This document shows, piece after piece, positions 10,571-24,535 of a stretch of DNA of 64,000 nucleotides. The translations under genes and the position numbers were made by a program. Below the pieces are notes generated by a model. The model saw only the letters and a program-made list of their open reading frames with translations. It had not been told where the DNA came from and searched no databases. The stretch comes from Gaertneriomyces semiglobifer (taxonomy: Eukaryota; Chytridiomycota; Chytridiomycetes; Spizellomycetales; Spizellomycetaceae). The number at the start of each line of letters is the position of its first letter. The stretch's first letter is position 1. The stretch covers positions 496,001-560,000 of the forward strand of contig JAHLKF010000011.1 of the NCBI GenBank assembly GCA_025558075.1. Reading direction: 5' to 3'.

Positions 10571-13500
10571 ATGTCTGACCAAAGTCGCCCACCTGAAACG
10601 CCCGGCACGCGGAAGCCATCCGTGCAGCGTGCCTCAATGTCGCGGAAACCTAGTGCTGCACCCATTCCATCCGGGAGGAAACGTGATGATTCCGAAGCGA
10701 TTGAGAGACCTGCATCGCGTTTGGCCTCGCAACATGATATGCAACGCGATCAAGAATTGGTTGAGGGCAATGTTGGCGTCGGTCCCGACTCTGCAGAGGA
10801 AATGGCAGTTCCTCCTGGAACTGAACCACCAGAGTCTACAAATGAGCAAGGACGCAACGAGATTGAAGACGCCCTCAAAACCGAACGAGAACATGAGGCT
10901 CGCTTGCGCGTGGCCACTATCGATCGTTTTCGACGTGTTTTGACGCTATCCGGCTACACATCAGAACTTTGGACGGAAATGCATGATGAGGTCGTCGACG
11001 ATTTTCTCGCTGGCCCTAACACCAGCAAGCTCTTCGCCTATATGAATACGCATCACACACCCCCGACTCTGGAGCTTCGCACTAGCCTACCGGGAACCAT
11101 AGTGCAAGAGCTTATGTACTTTATGCGCTCTGCGACATCTACGCACCTGGGTCGCGTCAATGCCGAAAATTTCGAACAGACAGTACAGTACGGTACTATA
11201 TCCGGAAATGTTTTGGAGAGCTTGCTCCGTACTATGCACGGTGTATATATGCCGATGTTCAACGATAACAAGCGATGGCCTGAAACTGCACGCAAGGAGT
11301 TCAGCTCCCAGCTGAACAGATTCATGGCTTACTTGACCGATACTGCGTTTCAGATGAAAGGGCACACGGTTCTCTATGTGCCAGACGAGAACTTTGACGA
11401 CCCCGAACAGTGTGCTAAAACCAAGGACGTTGTCCAACGGTTGGAAGCCCTCATGATGCACTGGACTCGGCAGTTGAAGGAAGTAGTCAACAATCAGCAC
11501 GCCTCCGAAACCACAGAGAACTCTGGTCCTATGGAAGAAATTCAGTTTTGGCAGAGCCGTTGCGATGATCTGTCTGGAATTAGTGATCAACTCAACAGAA
11601 ACGACGTACAGAAAATACTACGTGTTCTGACCCTCGCAAAATCATCATACCTCGAGCAATTTACGCGACTTGCAAATCTGATACAAGATGGAACTATACA
11701 GGCTCAAGAGAATCTAAAATTCCTGTCGCTACTTACTGAACCCTGCCGCACTTTGGCCAGCACCGAACCAAAAAACATTCCTGCCGTCATCCCAACGCTT
11801 CTTAACTACATCCGCATAATATGGGCAAACTCTAAGCATTACAACACTCGGGAACGCCTTACCAGCTTGTTGAGGAAAGTTAGTAACGAAATAATCCGCA
11901 GATGTTGCGTGAAGATTTCTTTGGAGGAGATATTTCATGGGGACGTACAAGTGAGCATGGTGAGCTTGCAGGATAGTATTAGCTGCGGTGAAGCATGGAA
12001 AACCATATACAAGAAAGCTTGTCAACACATTGCCAAGTATTCCAAAGGGCGTTGGGACTTCGACGAAAGCAGCATCTTTGCTCAAATTGATGCTTTCGTG
12101 CAGCGATGTCGGGACCTTCTTGAAGTTTGCGAGGGACAGATTCAGTTTGCGCGGAAAATTAACGGAGGGGAGAAAGCCCCGATTCCCATTTTTGGCGGGT
12201 CACGCGGTCTTGAGATTGCGAAGAGGTGAGGTGGCCACTATTGCACCAGCATGAATTACTACTGACGCGGGAATCTTAGCCTGGAAGACATCGAAAGTGC
12301 GTTTGAAAAACAATTGTCATCTTTGTGGAATATCCGAAAGCACATCCTCGATGTCAAGGCGACCAGATGGCATGATGACTACAATACCTTTAAGCAGGGA
12401 GTGAAAGACCTTGAAGTGATGATTCAAAATACGATCACATCTGCATTTGAAGGGGCCACTACAGTTGAAACCAGTGTGGAGCTGCTAGAGACGTTTCATC
12501 ACCTTGCAAAGCGGGAGGCCATCAAGCGAACGGTCGAGAAAAAAACGACCGATACCTACATGTTGTTCGTTCAAGAGTTGAACGCTGTTAAAGCAGAGTT
12601 TGAAGCGCTCCGCAAGACGCCCGACGTTCTGCGTTCGCAACCGGACACTGCCGGCTCGGCATATTGGGCGCGGTCCCTATTGCGCCGCATAACGTATTCT
12701 ATGAACATCTTGCAGAATGCTTACTATTTGCCACATACTTTACTTGCCGATGAGGCTAAAGGCCAGTATGCCCCGCTAGTTGTGGCACTTGAAGACTACA
12801 TTGCTAGGACGCATGCTGATTGGGTTGCCGGGCTCCCTCAAGATTTAAACGAAAGGTTGGAGAGTGCTCTGATGACACGTCGATCGAATGGAATGCTTGA
12901 GGTAAAGTTCGACAGAGGATTGCTGCGCATATTTGCGGAAATTGCGTATTGGCAGAAACTCAAGATGGATGTCCCATTTCACGTGCAAGAAGTGTACAGC
13001 AAGCGCGAAGAACTTCGCGTCCTCCGCGAGAATGTATTACTAGTTGTGCGCGATTACAACAGCATCATGGAGACCCTATCACCAGAAGAGCATTTGCTAT
13101 TCCGTGAGCGTATTCGAGCGTTGGATCGAAAGATCAACCCCGGTTTGACAAATCTCACATGGGCGTCGAAGGGTATCACTGACTACTTCGTCAAGGAATG
13201 CCGCCGTTTTTCTCAAGATGTCCAAAAGACTGTCACAGACTTTATTGAAGCAAGCCAAAAGATTCACAGGAATTGTAAGGTGATCGCAGAATCTCCCTTG
13301 TGGTATATTGAAAGCAAGAAGATTTATGAAGTGGATGAATTCAAAGCCGCGCAGAACCGCCACCGCAACATTATTCGAGATAAGCTTACAGCAGTGCACG
13401 AAAATGTACAGAATACCTTGCAAAGCACGTATGAGAACTTCAGGAATGATGGAAAGGAGATATATGGTCACTGGGTCCGGTATATTGAGAAAGTAGATGG

Positions 13501-16500
13501 CATGGTTGAGGAAGCGTTACGAAGTGCTGTTAGACGATCGCTGCAAGAGATTAACAAGGCTATTAATGGAGAGGGATTAAAAACGCGGGATACTACAGCA
13601 GAAGTTCAACCATTATTCAAAGTGAACGTCGTCCTTGAGAATCAAAAAGTTGACTTCAATCCAACTCAACAAAAGCTGGAAGACACCGTGAACCGTGTCG
13701 CGAGAGATATGATATCTACTGTAGAGGTGGTGCCGCGTTTGGCAGAAACCCTAGTGGCCGACTCTGTACAACCACAGCGACCGTTTTATGATGTGATTGC
13801 GGAAGAGGAAGATATACTCAAGATCTTTGTTAGCATTCGCAATGGCATGTCGAGCAATGCTACCAGATGCCAGCAGTATCTGCGGACTTGGGACACCTAT
13901 CGCGAAATCTGGGAAATCAACAAGGATGCTTTTATCCGACGTTACGCCAAGCTTAAGCCCGCGTTATCGACGTTCGACAGTGATATCAATCGTTACAATG
14001 AAGTTGCCAATAACGCGCAACGCGAAGAAACCCTGACGCACGTCAGCTTTGTGAGAATCGATAGTTCCCTACTAAAGCACGCCCTAGTCAGTCATTGCAA
14101 CGGGTGGCAGAATAAATTGACCACTCTATTGAACTCTAACGCCAGTTCTGAGTTGCACAGCCTGCATAAAATGTTTGCCGAGAAGACTGATAAACTTCGT
14201 GCACCTCCGAAGAACTTAGACCAGCTAGGGGAAAGTTTAAGCATTCTCTCACAACTGCAATCAAATATATCAGCTATAGAAGCCCAGTTCGATCCTATCC
14301 GGGAACAGTATGAAATCTTGGAAAAGTACGAAGTTCAGATCAAGGAGGATGAGCTCGCGCTCCTTGAAAGCTTGCCGCTTGCTTGGTCCAACTTTCTACA
14401 GACGTTGGCGGACGCAGAGAAATCTCTACAAGACGCCAAAGCCAAGTTCAGAACGGAGCTCTTATCTTCAGTTGATGAGTTTGGCAAGAGTGTTGCGGGT
14501 TTACGAGAAGACTTCGCTTCCCGAGGCCCGTTTGACGTCTCTCATGGAGCAGACAAGGCGCTCCGATCAATCGACGAGTACCGCAATTCCGCTCAAGCGG
14601 CTGTCAATCAGGAGAAGAATCTGAAAAAGGGCTTGGCTGTCTTTCAACTGGAGCAAGGACCATCGAAGGATTTAGAATTGTTGCAAAACGGAATAGAGTA
14701 CTTAACGCAGATATGGCAGCTGGTACAAGAATGGGATATCCTTTACGGAGGATGGCGCACTAAGCCGTTTTTCACCATTAACGCCACGGATGTTGACGAA
14801 GCGGTTCAAGGTTTTATCAAGAAGCTGAATCGCATGCCAAAGGAAATGAAAGATTGGGCGGTTTTTCAAAGTCTTAGAGACCGAGTTCAGCACACTCGCC
14901 GAACTGTGCCTTTGTTACAGGATCTCTCAAATTCCGCTTTGCGCGATCGTCATTGGGCGCAGTTGATGGAGGAAGTTGGTAAAACGTTCAATCCTCAAGA
15001 GGACGATTTTACTTTGGAAAGGATAATGGAAATGGGCCTTGATCAATATGCCGAATCAATCGCTAGCATGTCTGCCGCAGCAAGTAAGGAATTATCAATT
15101 GAGCAAGGTTTGGTAGCTATCAAGGAGGCTTGGGATCAACTGGAGTTAGATATTGTGCCTTACAAAGAGGACAAAGGATACCTTAAGCTGCGAAGCACGG
15201 ACGGCATCTTTGAACTTCTCGAGGAGAATCAGGTTGCACTGTCCTCAATGAAAGCTTCTAGATTTATAGTCGCATTTGAAACACAAGTTGATCATTGGGA
15301 ACGGACACTTTCGAAGATTATGGAAATGACTGAACTGATGTTGCAAGTTCAACGGCAGTGGATATATCTCGAGAACATTTTCATTGGCACTGAAGATATT
15401 CGGAAACAATTGCCTCGCGAGTCTGCACTTTTCGATGCTGTTAATACTAGTTGGACTGGGCTGATGCAACGTATGGTATTGGAGAAGAATGTTTTGAGAG
15501 CTACGCACCAGACGCAATTGCCTGAAGGCCTGACCGACATGAATTCTAAACTGGAAAAGATTCAAAAATCCTTAGACATGTACCTTGAGACAAAGCGCCA
15601 GGCGTTTCCACGATTCTACTTCCTTTCAAATGACGACTTACTTGAAATTTTGGGACAAGCGAAAGATCCACATGCAGTTCAGCCACACCTTAAAAAATGC
15701 TTTGATGGAATTAACAAATTGGAGTTAGTAACGGCCGGAACAGACACTCGACGACATGTGGAGGCCGTAGGCATGTACGCAGGAGATGGCGAGTACGTTC
15801 CATTCAGTACCCCCGTCATCATTGAAGGTAAATGGTTTCAAGTTTATCATCATGATCACCTATTAACGGCGCGTACGTAAAAGGTCCTGTTGAGTACTGG
15901 CTAACAGAGGTCGAATCCGTGATGCGTTCGACTTTGCGTAAGCTGCTGTTGAGCACTCTAGTATCGATGAAGAAGTCCAAAATGGATAAATGGCTGAAGG
16001 ATTGGCCTGGCCAATTGGTTATCACCGCTTCTCTCATAGCGTGGACGATGGACTGCACCAAGGCACTGCAAGAAGTGGAAAGGGGTGCAAAGCATGCAAT
16101 GCGAGATCAACGGAAGAGGCAGATGATTAGACTGAAGAAGCTTGCGGACATGGTACAGGTGCCACTAAGCAAAGTGGAGAGGAAGAAATTGGTTGCACTC
16201 ATGACCATTGAGGTCCATTCCCGCGACGTAATCGACAGACTTGTCAAGAGCGAAGTTAAGAACGCCAGCGCTTTTGAGTGGCTGAGCCAACTACGCTTCT
16301 ACTGGGAGAAAGAAGGGAGAGATGATGAAGATTGCTTCATTCGACAGATTAACACACAGTTCAAATACGGTTATGAATATTTAGGGAACAGTGGGCGCCT
16401 TGTGATCACCCCTCTGACGGACCGTTGTTACATGACCCTGACGACGGCCTTACATCTTCATAGGGGAGGCTGCCCACAAGGCCCGGCCGGCACAGGTAAA

Positions 16501-19500
16501 ACTGAAACTGTGAAGGACCTGGGGAAGAATCTTGGGAAATATGTTATTGTGCAGAATTGTTCCGAAGACATGGACTACAAGTCGATTGGAAGAATGTTCT
16601 CTGGGCTTGCACAAACTGGTGCATGGGGTTGCTTTGATGAATTTAACCGCATCAACATTGAGGTCCTCAGCGTGGTCGCTTCGCAGATCTCGACAATTTT
16701 GTCCGCAATATCTAGAAACGTACGAGTCTTCGTATTTGAAGGCCAAGAAATCAAACTGAACACGAGCTGCGGCATCTTCATCACTATGAACCCCGGTTAC
16801 GCTGGGAGAACGGAACTCCCGGACAATCTTAAATCCCTATTTAGACCCGTTTCCATGATGGTACCAGACAGTGCACTGATTGCGGAAATCATGCTATTCG
16901 CGGAAGGCTTCGCAAATACGCGTGCGCTTGCGAAGAAGGTCGACACATTGTACAAGCTTTCCACGCAACAACTTTCCAAACAAGACCATTACGATTTTGG
17001 GCTCCGCGCCATGACTTCGGCATTAAGGAGCGCTGGGTCACGTAAGCGGCAAGATGCTACAGTTGCGGATGATGTGGTTCTATATCTTTCGTTACGCGAT
17101 AATAACGTACCCAAGCTTACCAGTTGGGATACGCCATTGTTCATGGGAATCTTGTCGGACTTATTTCCTGGAATCGAACCCCCGCTGGTGGATTACACAG
17201 AGTTTCGCACTGCCTTACTGGAGGAAATGAGGCTCAGCAACATTCAGCCATTGGAGTCCTTGATCACGAAAGTGATTCAACTTTATGAGACGAAACTCAC
17301 TAGACATGGAGTAATGGTGGTCGGTGCGACTGGATCCGGCAAATCTACTGTCTGGAAACTCTTACAGCAGACCCTAACGAGACTATGCAAATCCAACGCA
17401 GGCGCATATCATGCTGTGAGGACCTACATCATAAACCCGAAAGCGCTAAGCTTAGGGGAGCTGTACGGTGGGAATGATGCGAATACAAATGAATGGACGG
17501 ATGGTGTGCTCTCGAATATCATGAGAATCGCTTGTTCGGATGAAAAACCAGACCATAAATGGATTCTTTTGGACGGCCCTGTAGATACTCTTTGGATTGA
17601 GTCCATGAATACGTTGCTGGACGATAACAAAGTTCTCACGCTGATTAACGGGGAGCGGATCGCTCTTACTGAGCAAGTGTCGTTGCTCTTTGAGGTTGAG
17701 GATTTATCTACGGCTTCCCCGGCTACCGTTAGTCGTGCGGGTATGATATACATGGACTACAACGATCTGGGTTGGCGACCATATGTAGAATCATGGCTCC
17801 GAAGTCGACCCGAGAAGCAATCCGTGGACATTCTCAGACGTCTTTTGGACAAGTACATTCCTCAGTCACTGGACTTTAGGAAATCTTGTCAAGAGCTCGT
17901 GCCCGTGCCGGAAATATGCGTCATACGGTCGTGCTGCACATTGTTCGATGCATTGGCCACACCCGAAAATGGGGTCAACGTGGAAGATGGCGACGTGTAC
18001 CCACGCATGTTAGAATTATGGTTTCTTTTCTCCATAATTTGGACATTGGGTGGCTCGCTTACCAATGAAAGCAGGAAGCGGTTCGATATGTTCCTGCGCG
18101 AGATTGAAGGGCAGTTCCCGAGCAAAGACACTGTATACGAATATTACGTTGAGAAGCAAACTCGAGAATGGGTCCCATGGGAGGACAAGCTTCCGAAGGA
18201 GTGGCGATATTCTCCGAATGCGCCTTTTTACAAGATCTTCGTTCCTACAGTGGACTCTATCCGTAACGAATTCGTCGCTCGAGCATATATCAACAAGAAG
18301 CACCCGCTGCTCATCGTAGGCGATGTTGGTGTAGGGAAGACATCGTTGATTCAAAATGTAGTGGCATCTCAGAACGCAAGCAACCTTCTCTCTGTGGGTC
18401 TGTCCGCGCGCACCTCCTCTGGCGGCCTGCAAGCCATAATTGAAAGCAAACTTGAGAAACGCACTAAAAATACTTACGTACCTATCGGTGGTAAACATCT
18501 CATCGCTTTCATTGACGATTTCAATATGCCTGCGAAAGACATGTTTGGATCACAACCTCCGCTGGAGTTTATCCGGCAGTGGATGGATTACGGTTTCTGT
18601 TATGACAGGCAAAAGCAATCTCCAAAGCATATCAACGATGTCCTGCTGATTGCCGCCATGGGACCCCCGGGTGGAGGCCGGAACGCTCTTAGCGCTCGGG
18701 TACAGTCGCGATTCAACATACTCAACATGACATTTCCGACAGAATCGGCAATACGAAGAATTTTCGGGACTATTATAAACCAGAAGCTTCAGGATTTCGA
18801 GGAAGAGATCAAGCCGCTTGGTGACATTATGACTCAGGCCACTATTGAAATGTACCACGCAATATCCTCCCAACTACTTCCTACGCCGGCAAAAATCCAT
18901 TACCTCTTTAATCTACGCGATATCTCTAGAGTATTTCAGGGGCTTCTCCGAGCGAACAAGGACTTTTATGATTCACAAGAATCGGTGATGAAGCTATGGA
19001 TCCATGAAGTCAACCGCGTTTTCCATGATCGATTGGTGACGACGGAAGACCGCCAGTTCCTTCACAAACTTGTGGATGACAAACTGGTTAGCAACTTTTC
19101 AACATCCTTCAAGCAACTTTGTCCAGACCGCAGACCTCCCATATTTGTGGATTTTATTCAAGAATCCATGAACGAACCGATATATGAGGAGGTTGTCGAC
19201 CTTGAACATTTGAAGCGTTTAATGGAAGAGAAGCTGAAAGAATATAACTCGGAACCTGGTTTCATTCAAGCGGATTTGGTTCTCTTCAGGGATGCCGTGG
19301 AGCATATCTGTAGAGTCACGCGTATTCTACGTCAACCGGCGGGGAACATACTGCTGGTGGGTGTTGGAGGTAGCGGAAGGCAAAGTTTAGCCCGACTTGC
19401 AGCATATGTGGTTGATACTACTGTGTTTCAAATCAAAATTTCGAAGCATTATCGCCATGCTGATTTCCGGGAAGATTTGAAAAAACTGTATCGGCTTGCC

Positions 19501-22500
19501 GGGGTTGAAGACAAACCTACCGCTTTTTTGATTACGGATCAGCAGATCATTGCGGATGTTTTTTTGGAGGATCTTAGTAATATCCTGAGCAGCGGAGAAG
19601 TTCCTAACCTGTTCGCCGCAGACGAGTTAGTTGAAATACGCCAAACTCTTCAATCGCAGGCCAAAGGGGAGCGAAGCTTGGACAATCCAGATAGTGCATA
19701 TGCCTATTTCGTGGAACGCGTTCGCAACAACCTTCATGTAGTACTGTGCATGAGCCCGGTCGGAGATCCGTTTAGGGACCGCATCCGCATGTTTCCCGCC
19801 TTGGTGAACTGTACTACTATTGATTGGTTTTCGGATTGGCCGGAGGACGCGCTTTTTGAGGTAGCGAACAAGTACATGCAGAGTCTCGATTTAGGTGGTG
19901 ATACCCTCAAGAAGGCGGTGTCCCACCTCTGTGTGGCAATACACACGTCGGTCGTGGACACTTCGGCCCGAATGGCCGCAGAAGTTAAGCGATACAACTA
20001 CGTGACACCGATCAACTACCTTGAGCTCGTGAAAGGCTACATAGCACTCTTGAGTGAGAAGCGGGAAGAGATAGGCGATGCGGCGTCAAAGCTTCGGAAC
20101 GGTCTGAGCAAGTTGGATGACACTAGGCAGAATGTTGAAAGGATCAGTGTCGAGCTTGAAGAGGCCAAGAAGCAGGTTGCTCAGTATCAGAAACAATGTG
20201 AAGATTACTTAGTGATCATTGTTCAGCAAAAGCGCGAAGCCGATGAACAGGCCAAAAGCGTAGCCGCAAAGGCCGAAAAGCTTGGCGGGGAAGAAGAGGA
20301 AGTTCGAGCTGTTGCAGAGGCTGCGCAAGCTGATCTTGATCAGGCACTTCCTGCCTTGAACGCTGCGGTGGGTGCGCTTAATGCGCTTAACAAGAAGGAT
20401 TTGAGCGAGATTCGAGCGTATGGAAAGCCACCACCTCTTGTAGAAAAGGTGATGGAGGCGGTTATGGTACTGAAAAAGTCAGAACCGACCTGGGATGAAG
20501 CAAAGCGGCAACTTGGCAACCCATACTTTATCAAGCAATTGATCAATTTCGACAAGGATAATATATCTGATAAGATTTTGAAGCGGGTTTCCCAGTACTG
20601 CGCGGATGAAAGTTTTCAACCGGATGTGGTTGGTCGTGTCTCAGGGGCTGCAAAATCGCTATGTATGTGGGTTTGGGCAATGGAGACGTACGGCAATATC
20701 TTTCGCCAAGTGGCCCCTAAGAGAGAAAAGCTGCGCCTGGCGCAGGAAACTTTGGAAAAGAAACAAAAATCACTGCGCGAGGCTAAGGCTAAGTTGCAGG
20801 AAATCCAGGACAAGCTTGTGGAGTTGAAGGCGCAATACGATGAGAAAGTTAGCTTGAAAGAAAAGCTTAGGCAGGATTCGGAGCTGACAGAACTCAAATT
20901 ACAGAGGGCTGAGCAGCTAGTCTCCGGACTGGCAGGAGAGCGAGAGCGCTGGGAGAGGAGCATTAAGAATTACGAACAGGCGATGGAGTTCCTGCCAGGC
21001 GACTGCTTGCTCGCGGCAGGTTTCCTCTCCTACGCTGGGCCTTTTACCAGCAAATATCGCCAGCACCTGGTCAACACCGCCTGGCTGACGCAGATGACGA
21101 CACTAGAGATTCCTTTCACCCCTGGCTTTGCGTTCGATTCATTTGTAGGTAAACCGACCGACGTGCGAGAGTGGAACATTCAAGGTCTACCGAGCGATTC
21201 ATTTTCTTCAGAAAACGGTATTATTGTGACTCGTGGTAGGCGGTGGCCACTTATGGTTGACCCACAAGGGCAAGCTAATAAGTGGATCAAACGAATGGAG
21301 GCCAAGAAAGATCTCAAAGTTATTGATTTAAAACAACCGGACTTCATGCGGACTTTGGAAAACGCCATCCAATTCGGAAAGCCAGTGCTACTACAAGGAG
21401 TTTTAGATGTCATTGATCCGTCCTTAGACCCCATTCTGAACCGCTCCGTTATCAGAAGAGGAGGGCACCTAACCATACGGCTAGGGGATAAGGAGATAGA
21501 GTATAACGCCCATTTTAGATTTTACATCACCACCAAGCTAGCGAACCCCCATTATTCCCCAGAGGTCTTCTCGAAGGCAACAATTGTGAATTTTGCAGTG
21601 AAGGAGAAGGGGTTGGAAGACCAGCTTCTGGGGACTGTTGTCAAGCGCGAGAAACCCGAATTGGAAGAACAAAAGAACAGTCTAGTGGTCAATGTAGCGG
21701 CTGCAAAACGAAAGCTGGCTGATTTAGAAGATGAAATCCTTCATTTGCTAAGCACCGCGCAAGGCTCTTTACTAGATGATGAGAAGCTAGTGCTCACATT
21801 GCAGTCGTCCAAAGCTACTGCGGAGCAAGTAGCTCAACAACTTAATGTCAGTGAACAAACCGAAAAACGCATCGATATTGCCCGCGAAGCATATCGCCCG
21901 TGTGCTCAGCGGGCATCAATACTGTACTTCGTGCTGAACGACCTCTCCACCATTGATCCGATGTATCAATTTTCCTTGGACGCGTACACCGACCTTTTTG
22001 ATACCTCTATTGCCAAGAGTAAGCAGGCAGACGATCTCAACGAACGGATCGGTAACCTCAACGATTATCACACCTATGCGGTATATAAGAATACTTGTCG
22101 CGGGCTCTTCGAGCAACACAAGCTTTTGTTTGCATTCCAAATGACAGTAAAAGTTCTGGAGGGCGCAGGGAAGTTGAACATGGTCGAATATGAATTCTTT
22201 CTGAGGGGCGGACAAGTGCTGGACCGTGACGCACAGCCACCTAATCAGTTTTCTGACTGGATCACTGAGCGAACTTGGGATAACATCACTGAATTGGAAG
22301 CGCTTCCAGCTTTCACAGGACTGATCAGTTCGCTCGAGCAAACCGAACGGAATTGGAAGAACTGGTTTCTGAGTAGTGAACCCGAAGCGCTCCCGTTGCC
22401 CGGTGACTGGGAGAACAAACTTACTGACCTCCAGCGCATGCTAGTGGTGAGGGCAATACGACCAGACCGAGTCATTTTCTGTGCAAGCCGATTTGTCGTG

Positions 22501-24469
22501 GCTAATCTGGGCCAGAAATTTGTCGAGCCACCTATTCTTGATATTGGGGATATCTTGGGGGATTCATCCCCTAGAACACCACTAATTTTTGTACTTTCAC
22601 CTGGGGTTGACCCTACGGCATCTTTACTACAACTGGCTCAAAAGCGAGGGATGGAAGGGCGATTCAACTACTTGCCACTTGGGCAAGGGCAAGCACCGAA
22701 AGCAACCAAGCTCATCCAAGATGGCATTAGGGAAGGTAACTGGGTATTTTTGGCGAATTGTCATCTATCAATCAGTTGGATGCCCACGTTAGACAAAATA
22801 GTTGAGAGTTTGTCTGCGGAGCATCCTCACCCAGATTTCCGACTCTGGCTATCGAGTAGTCCTCATCCTCAATTCCCAATCTCCATCCTACAGAGTGGTA
22901 TCAAAATGACCACCGAACCGCCGAACGGCTTAAAAGCGAATTTGATAAGGTTATACGCTGGGATGACTGATGAAACGTTCAACCGATGTTCAAAGCCGGA
23001 AGTGTACAGGAAGCTACTGTTTTCCTTGTGCTTCTTTCACAGTATTTTGCTTGAGCGTAAGAAGTTCCTTACTCTGGGATGGAATATTGCAGCGGATTTC
23101 AATGATTCTGATTTTGATATATGTGAACGACTCATGGTAGTTCTTCTTGATGACTATTCGGAGACGCCATGGGACGCATTGAAGTATCTCATCGCCGAGG
23201 CCAATTACGGCGGTCGCATCACCGACGATTGGGACAGGCGCGTCCTGCGAAGTTATATCAATACTCTGTTCAGCAACGAAGCACTACAAACGCCACAGTT
23301 CCGAGTCTCCTCGTTGCCGAATTATTTCATTCCGGATGCGAACGACTTGCGAAGTTCGCGGGACTATGTGGCTTCTCTTCCCGCATTTGACAAGCCCGAG
23401 CTATTTGGGCAACACCCCAACGCTGACATAGCTAGCCAGATTCGGGAATCGGACTCTATGCTTCAGAGCCTTCTCTCGTTACAGCCACAAGTATCAACCG
23501 GTCCAGGAATGAGCCGCGAAGACAAAGTGTTGATGATTGCGGCTGATATATTACGTCGACTGCCCGAAAACCTTGATTATGAGGGCACTTACAAGATGGT
23601 CCAGCATGAGATGTCGCCAACAAATGTTGTGCTACTTCAGGAGATTCAGAGGTACAACTTGCTCCTCGACCAGATGAGGCGATCTCTCAGCGAGTTGCAG
23701 AAAGGTATTAAGGGTGTGGTGGTAATGTCTCCCGAACTTGATGAGACATTCCGAAATATATTTGATGGGCGAGTGCCACCAGATTGGGCAAAGGCATATG
23801 GATCGTTGAAACCCCTTGCCGCCTGGACCCGAGACCTTGTGCAGCGTGTGGAATTCTTTGCCGAATGGTCTACAGGGTGAGCGTCTCGTCTAATTCTTGG
23901 CTTCAAACTACTCCTCACACTGACGCTGTACTAGGACGGAGCCGAAGCTTTATTGGCTCGGCGCATTCATGTTCCCGACAGGATTTTTGACAGCAGTCTT
24001 GCAGAAAACCGCACGAAGGAATAATGTTGCCATTGATGTACTTTCCTGGGAGGTTTCTGTTCTCCAATTGGAAGATGACAATCATATCCAGCTGGGGCCT
24101 AAAGAAGGCGTGTACATTAAGGGCCTATACCTTGAAGGAGCAAGGTAAGAACATATCGTTTCATGCTAAATTTCATCAAATCAGACACTTACAAAGCAAC
24201 TCTCCAGTTGGGATCGAAAAAGTAATTGTCTCAGTGAACCAAAGCCTATGGAGCTAATTACTCCTTTACCTCCTGTACACTTCAAGCCGGTAGAAGCGAG
24301 AAAAAAAGGCACCAAAGGGATGTACATTTGTCCCCTGTACTACTATCCTATCCGAGCTGGTACCAGAGAAAGGCCATCGTTCATAATCGGGATGGAGCTG
24401 AAAACAGGCAACCACGATCATGACTTCTACGTCAAGAGAGGAACAGCAGCGCTTGCATCACTTTCGTGA
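10571..24469 (+). CDS. DNAH2: Axonemal inner-arm dynein heavy chain, DNAH2 type (I1/f 1-beta), 4,555 aa
   Basis: Five exons, 10571-12225, 12280-15827, 15884-23876, 23935-24144 and 24208-24469, with introns of 54, 56, 58 and 63 nt, all in phase, give 4,555 residues, full length for the family. The order is tail (DHC N1 and N2), then six AAA modules. P-loops are GPAGTGKT (about residue 1934), GATGSGKS (2214), GDVGVGKT (2546) and GVGGSGRQ (2893). The stalk coiled coils and microtubule-binding tip lie at about 3135-3440, and the C-terminal domain ends with the PLYYYPIRAG and IGMELKTG blocks. Runs such as TDRCYMTLTTALHLHRGG, INQKLQDFEEEIKP and AYRPCAQRASI agree best with DNAH2 as I remember it, rather than outer-arm or cytoplasmic chains. 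DNAH2 pairs with DNAH10 in the two-headed I1/f arm that controls flagellar waveform. Its presence means the organism makes motile flagella. The subclass rests on recall, not a tree. Confidence 0.95.
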
Positions 24470-24535
24470 AGTACCAGTGTATTTACGGAAATTCCAACAT
24501 GTATATTACAGATGTTGTATCAGATTTAGGTTGAA

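Noticed and set aside
10203..10943. 246-codon plus frame overlapping the dynein start
   Set aside because: It is out of frame with the dynein, has no recognisable content, and overlaps the real N-terminus, which continues smoothly into the dynein tail domain.
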